This document shows, piece by piece, positions 60,429 to 64,000 of a stretch of DNA of 64,000 bases (position 1 is its first letter; the number at the start of each line of letters is the position of its first letter). The DNA is from Saprospiraceae bacterium (GTDB lineage: Bacteria > Bacteroidota > Bacteroidia > Chitinophagales > Saprospiraceae): the NCBI GenBank assembly GCA_016714985.1, contig JADKBS010000022.1:120837-184836 (forward strand), in the 5' to 3' direction. A program made the translations under genes and the position numbers. The notes under the pieces are model-generated. The model was not told where the DNA came from, made no database searches, and worked only from the letters and a program-made list of their open reading frames with translations.

Positions 60429-61388
60429 TTACCCTTGCTTGAGCTTCCGCATGGCAGCTGTCAGTTTCGGTACTACCTCGAACAGGTCGCCAACAACGCC
60501 GTAGTCTGCTGCTTTGAAGAATGGCGCCTCTGGGTCTTTGTTGATGACCACTATGACCTTGGATTGGTTGACGCCCGCCAAGTGCTGGATGGCACCTGAA
60601 ATGCCTATGGCAATATAGAGGTTAGGACGAATCGCAACGCCTGTTTGTCCAACATGTTCGTGGTGTGGCCGCCAATCGGCATCGGCCACTGGACGGCTGC
60701 AAGCAGTAGTTGCACCCATGACCTGGGCCAGTTCCTCGACGATGCCCCAGTTCTCAGGGCCTTTCATGCCACGGCCTGCAGAAACAACCGTGGTGGCTTC
60801 AGGTAGTGGGACAATGCCATCTTCCCGTTTCACACTAAGCACTTTGACCTTGCTGGTGGGTGCTGCGATTTCCAAGGTTTCAATGGCGACTTCATTGCCA
60901 TCAGCCTTTAGCGGAATTTCGTTGCCACCCAAGGAAATGAGCTTTATGGGTGAGCTAATTTCATAGGTCGCAATGGCTTTGCCAGAATAAACGCCCTTCG
61001 TTACCTTGAACCCACCGCCTGAAACATCGGGCAGCGATTTTGCGCCAGGAACAGAACCAGCGTTCAAGCGGGCAGCTAAGCGGCCCAGCAACGATTTGCC
61101 AGTGGAAGTATGCGATAACACCACTACCAAGGCACCCAGTTTTTCTGTTGCTTGCGCAATGGCCGAGGCATAGACTTGGCTATCGAAATTGCCGAAGGCA
61201 GTACCTTGGACATTGAACACCTTGCTGGCACCATAAATACCCAATTGCCCAGGGTTTTGCACATTGCCCAATGTCAATGCAACACATTGGCTGCCAAGCA
61301 ATTGTGCCGTCGCTGCGCCATAAGTCACGGCCTCGAATGCCGCTTTTTTGAGTTGGCCATTGGTGGCCTCTGCGAAAACGATTACCAT
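60429..61388 (-). CDS. etfA: Electron transfer flavoprotein subunit alpha
   Basis: 319 aa, cytoplasmic. With the beta subunit it carries electrons from acyl-CoA and related dehydrogenases to the quinone pool. ATG 61388 (MVIVFAEATNGQLKKAAFE) is the right length; the frame extends upstream into repeat sequence (GGATTGCGGATTGCGG). The FAD-binding C-terminal half is textbook: VVSAGRGMKGPENWGIVEELA (about 204-224), GATTACSRPVADADWRPHHEHVGQTG (about 228-253), YIAIGISGAIQHLAGV (about 260-275) and INKDPEAPFFKAADYGVVGDLFEVVP. It is downstream of etfB in the same direction with a 150-base gap full of degenerate repeats. A strong terminator follows. Confidence 0.96.
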   Translation of the reverse strand: MVIVFAEATNGQLKKAAFEAVTYGAATAQLLGSQCVALTLGNVQNPGQLGIYGASKVFNVQGTAFGNFDSQVYASAIAQATEKLGALVVVLSHTSTGKSLLGRLAARLNAGSVPGAKSLPDVSGGGFKVTKGVYSGKAIATYEISSPIKLISLGGNEIPLKADGNEVAIETLEIAAPTSKVKVLSVKREDGIVPLPEATTVVSAGRGMKGPENWGIVEELAQVMGATTACSRPVADADWRPHHEHVGQTGVAIRPNLYIAIGISGAIQHLAGVNQSKVIVVINKDPEAPFFKAADYGVVGDLFEVVPKLTAAMRKLKQG

Positions 61389-61538
61389 TTCGGATTTCGG
61401 ATTTCGGATTGCGGATTGCGGATTGGTCTCCAAGCCAATTTGCAAACCCGTATCCATTATTTTCAACCATGAGCGCAGATGCTGAATCGTGAACCTTGGA
61501 TTTTGGTCAATCCTCAATCCCCAATCCCTTATCCGCCA

Positions 61539-62279
61539 TCAAATAACTTTTGCTTCTTCGTGGAGCAACCGTACAAGTTCCTCCATGTCATCTGGACTTA
61601 CGAGCTTCACGCCCGTTTTTTCCTTTGGCATGGTGTAGGCAACTGGAACTGCGAGGTCAGGAAAAGCGACTGCGGGAACCACAGCAAATGGCTTGCTCTT
61701 GGCCTTCATAATGCCCATCATGTTCGGTATGCGCTGCTCCGCCATGCCCTTTGCGGCACTTAGGACAAATGGCCCGCTTACTTCCAATGTTTCCACACCG
61801 CCTTCAATATCCCGTTCAACGGTTGCGGTGGCACCATTCACATCGAGCTTGCTGGCATAGGAAATGAATGGCAGATCCAAGAACTCGGCGACCATTGCGC
61901 CTACTTCGGAGCCATTGTAGTCAATGCTCTCCTTGCCACAGAAAACGATATCGTAGTCCTGCGATTTGGCATGTTCAGCGATTTGCTTGGCAATGAAAAG
62001 GGCACTTTTCGGCTCGGCATCCACCCTGACGGCATCCGTTGCCCCAATGGCGAGGCCCTTTCGGATGGTCTGGTCGTTGTCGGCCCCGCCCACGTTGATG
62101 AGCGTAACCGTACCGCCGTTTTTCTCCATCAATTCACAGGCCCGAACGAGGGCGTACCACTCATCGTAAGGGTTCATTATGAAGGTAATGCCGGCATCAT
62201 TGAACTTTGTGCCATCGGCTGTAAAAGAGATTTTTGAAGTGGTGTCAGGAGTTTTGCTGACGCAAACAAGCAGTTTCAT
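61539..62279 (-). CDS. etfB: Electron transfer flavoprotein subunit beta
   Basis: 246 aa. N-terminus MKLLVCVSKTPDTTSKI; MNPYDEWYALVRACEL (about 35-50); AMP-binding signature region with FCGKESIDYNGSEVGAMVAEFLDLPFIS (about 113-140); VERDIEGGVETLEVSGPFVLSA (about 154-175); and PNMMGIMKAKSKPF, the segment contacting partner dehydrogenases. It forms the heterodimer with the product of etfA downstream. A minus-strand TATATTTG (62407-62400) is the best promoter candidate. It is divergent from the exported protein gene at 62555. Confidence 0.96.
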   Translation of the reverse strand: MKLLVCVSKTPDTTSKISFTADGTKFNDAGITFIMNPYDEWYALVRACELMEKNGGTVTLINVGGADNDQTIRKGLAIGATDAVRVDAEPKSALFIAKQIAEHAKSQDYDIVFCGKESIDYNGSEVGAMVAEFLDLPFISYASKLDVNGATATVERDIEGGVETLEVSGPFVLSAAKGMAEQRIPNMMGIMKAKSKPFAVVPAVAFPDLAVPVAYTMPKEKTGVKLVSPDDMEELVRLLHEEAKVI

Positions 62280-62399
62280 TCTTGACTATTGGTAAATACT
62301 TTACTTGAGATGTTTTGTGCGGAAATTTTCATTTTCCCATAAAAACACCCTGGTTCCCTCCCCAGCACTGCGGTGAATGAACATTGTCGAAAAGGGCCG

Positions 62400-62407
62400 C
62401 AAATATA
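62400..62407 (-). promoter_or_regulatory. Candidate -7 element for etfB
   Basis: Minus-strand TATATTTG is an exact TAnnTTTG, about 120 bases before the etfB start; no TTTG at the -33 position is seen. Confidence 0.4.
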
Positions 62408-62507
62408 TCCATTTAATGCTGAACGGGTAATTTGGTTGCGAAAATTCGCTGATTTTTGCAAAAGTTATGGCATTCAGACTAAAGCCACCATCCTGTCGTT
62501 TATGCAA

Positions 62508-62538
62508 TTCGTTAGGAATACCCGTCACCTTATTTTTG
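62508..62538 (+). promoter_or_regulatory. Candidate promoter for the exported protein gene at 62555
   Basis: TTCG (62508-62511, one mismatch from TTTG), a 19-bp gap and TATTTTTG (62531-62538, exact TAnnTTTG). The start point would be about 62545, only some 10 bases before the ATG. Confidence 0.55.
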
Positions 62539-62554
62539 GAACAAAACTGCGTTC

Positions 62555-63495
62555 ATGAAAAATATCCTGTCCATTCTTTGCTTCGCAATTTTCGCATTCA
62601 ACGTTTTTGGCCAAAAAGCCGGAAAAATAGATGCAACGAGCTTTACCCAATTGAAAGATTACGAAGACACGCTGGGACTTTGTGGCTTCCTCGTCATCAA
62701 CGATTCTTTGCCAGAGGAGCGGTTTGCGAGCTGCAGGAAGCTAATTACCACCCTCAAACAGGCGTTAAAGGTTCCAAATTCCTTTAACTACCCCTTTGAT
62801 CAAGTAAAGTCCGTTTCCATCCAATACCCTGCCGACAGCACCTTCCGAATTTTCACTTGGCAGCTCTATGTGGACGTTGACGACTACCGCTACTATGGGG
62901 CCATCCAGATGAACACGGCTGAACTGCAACTTTTCCCTTTGATTGACCGCTCTGCGGAGGTACAGTCGGAAGAATACGACATCCTAAAACCTGAAAACTG
63001 GTACGGTGCGCTTTATTACAACACCAAACCCTTCGACACGCCAGAAGGCAGGAAGTACCTGTTGTTCGGCTACGATGGCTAGTTTTTTTTGACAAACGAA
63101 AATTGGTGGATGTGCTGAGTTTCAAAGAAGGTAAGCCTGTTTTCGGTGCTCCGGTGTTTGTGCAAAAAGACTCTCTCGGAACCGAGTTAGCTGTCCGCAA
63201 CCGACTCCTGTTTGAATATTCTGCGGAGGCAAGTTTTAAAATGAATTTCGACGAGGCTTATGGCCTCATAATTTATGATCACCTTATCATGATGGCCGGA
63301 AGCGCTGGCCAAGGCCCGACGATGGTGCCCGATGGCACTTACGAAGGCTATCAACTGAAAAAAGGCCAATGGGAATGGGTCGAAAAATATTGGACGCAGA
63401 CGATGGACGATGCGCCAAGGCCAGAACCAGTCCTCGACAACCGCAAGGGACAGGATGTTTTTGGCAAGCAAAAAAAGAAAAAAAAGAAAAGCTGA
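62555..63495 (+). CDS. Conserved exported protein of unknown function, frameshifted
   Basis: Two adjacent frames look like one gene. The first (62555-63082) has a signal peptide (ILSILCFAIFAFNVFGQ) and ends YLLFGYDG at a TAG. The second opens in another frame immediately after (63103, or earlier as FFDKRKLVDVLSFKEGKPVFG) and runs to 63495 with a Lys-rich end. In Bacteroidota proteins of this type the words GYDG and KxxDVLxFxxGxPVFGAPVF follow each other directly, so a one-base loss at or just before the T8 run (63083-63090) is likely. The joined product is about 313 aa. C-terminal features: ASFKMNFDEAYGLIIYDHLI, GTYEGYQLKKGQWEWVEKYW. Function unknown. Confidence 0.75.
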
Positions 63496-63519
63496 GTTGG
63501 CCGCCAGTCCAAACCACCG

Positions 63520-64000
63520 CTATTGCTTTGTGACGAGCAACTTCCCGTTTGCCAAGGCCTGCCCTTGCATGGCCAATCGCCAAAAATAAAAGCCTTGTGG
63601 CACGCCACCCAGGTTTGTTTGGGCCACTTGTTGCCTTGCTGGCAAAACCACCCTCCGCACCTCCCGCCCGAACGGGTCGTAGAGCGACCAAGTGGCCGGG
63701 TGGGGCAATGGCTCGACAAGCTCCAACGTGACCGCCGTGCTTGCGGGATTGGGGTAAACCAACAAATCCATCCGTTCCTTCAATGCCTGCCCGGTGCCCA
63801 CTAAGAACGTTGTGCAGCTCACATCGTTGCTACTGTCCACGTCAATGCCGTTGTTGGGGAACGACGAAATAACGCAGATGTCGAATGCCTCGCCCGACGG
63901 CTGCTCGTCGAAGGCGAATTTCAGCCCCGTCCAAGCAAAGGTGCGGCTCTCGCCTGGCGCCAATGGCGGACTTAGGTTGCTGAACCCCTTGCTGGCGGCA
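63520..64000 (-). CDS. T9SS sorting-domain protein, C-terminal fragment (runs off the window)
   Basis: Partial: the frame is open to the right edge, so the start and N-terminal domains are outside. The visible 160 residues contain a beta-sandwich-like end (LAPGESRTFAWTGLKFAFDEQPS), then a T9SS type A sorting domain beginning LLVYPNPASTAVTLELVE, with YDPFGREVRRVVLP and the final GKLLVTKQ. It is convergent with the exported protein gene (24 bases between stops, no clear terminator). Nature of the full protein cannot be told. Confidence 0.85.
   Translation of the reverse strand, partial: AASKGFSNLSPPLAPGESRTFAWTGLKFAFDEQPSGEAFDICVISSFPNNGIDVDSSNDVSCTTFLVGTGQALKERMDLLVYPNPASTAVTLELVEPLPHPATWSLYDPFGREVRRVVLPARQQVAQTNLGGVPQGFYFWRLAMQGQALANGKLLVTKQ

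Noticed and set aside
1..64000. tRNA or rRNA genes
   Set aside because: No cloverleaf with the invariant GGTTCGAATCC-type arm and no rRNA-like conserved segment was noticed on reading the intergenic regions; a tRNA-finding program would settle it.

Overview
The window reads as chromosomal DNA of a Bacteroidota bacterium, most likely of the Saprospiria (Saprospiraceae/Haliscomenobacter/Lewinella type). Reasons: at least seven proteins end in a type IX secretion (T9SS) sorting domain, there is a SprB-repeat adhesin, a SusC/SusD pair and a YfhO-family protein, genes mostly lack a Shine-Dalgarno sequence, and several starts are preceded by the Bacteroidota promoter pattern TTTG - about 20 bp - TAnnTTTG. 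The class is inference from gene style; no rRNA or tRNA gene is present.

Layout. 1-6.4 kb: vitamin-B12-dependent ribonucleotide reductase (nrdJ), a CorA-type metal transporter, a frameshifted HExxH protein, a 51-residue membrane peptide and a small outer-membrane barrel protein. 6.7-16.3 kb: two giant secreted surface proteins, one with 14 SprB repeats, one with five Cys-rich Asp-loop repeats and two C-type lectin domains. 16.4-29 kb: a small exported protein, a very large alpha-2-macroglobulin split by a frameshift, a T9SS-exported di-haem peroxidase, a lipoprotein and a YfhO membrane protein.

29-56.4 kb is a carbohydrate-use region: a binding protein plus two permeases of a sugar ABC importer, a GH130 phosphorylase and a six-hairpin lipoprotein in one operon; a Gfo/Idh/MocA oxidoreductase divergent from the importer ATPase; a second (frameshifted) GH130; two large LamG-containing T9SS proteins, one with a toroid enzyme-like domain; SusD and SusC; an AraC-type regulator divergent from susC; and a secreted endonuclease/phosphatase-fold protein. 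An HNH two-gene module and an AAA ATPase are interspersed. Two pairs of near-identical upstream blocks tie the parts together: one before both the binding-protein operon and the importer ATPase, the other before both susC and the toroid protein. This suggests one regulon joining SusCD uptake across the outer membrane with ABC import and phosphorolysis of a (probably beta-mannoside-like) glycan; the substrate is inference.

56.5-64 kb is housekeeping: fructose-6-phosphate aldolase/transaldolase, a planctomycete-type cytochrome c/PSD1 protein, etfA and etfB, a frameshifted exported protein, and the 3' end of another T9SS cargo gene running off the window.

Four genes are broken by single-base shifts at or beside short homopolymer runs (5282-5287, 20024-20027, 38788-38792, 63083-63090). 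Because reading frame and family similarity resume at once, indel errors in the sequence are at least as likely as true pseudogenes. Intergenic regions hold several short inverted-repeat families and a 167-bp MITE-like element between susC and susD.
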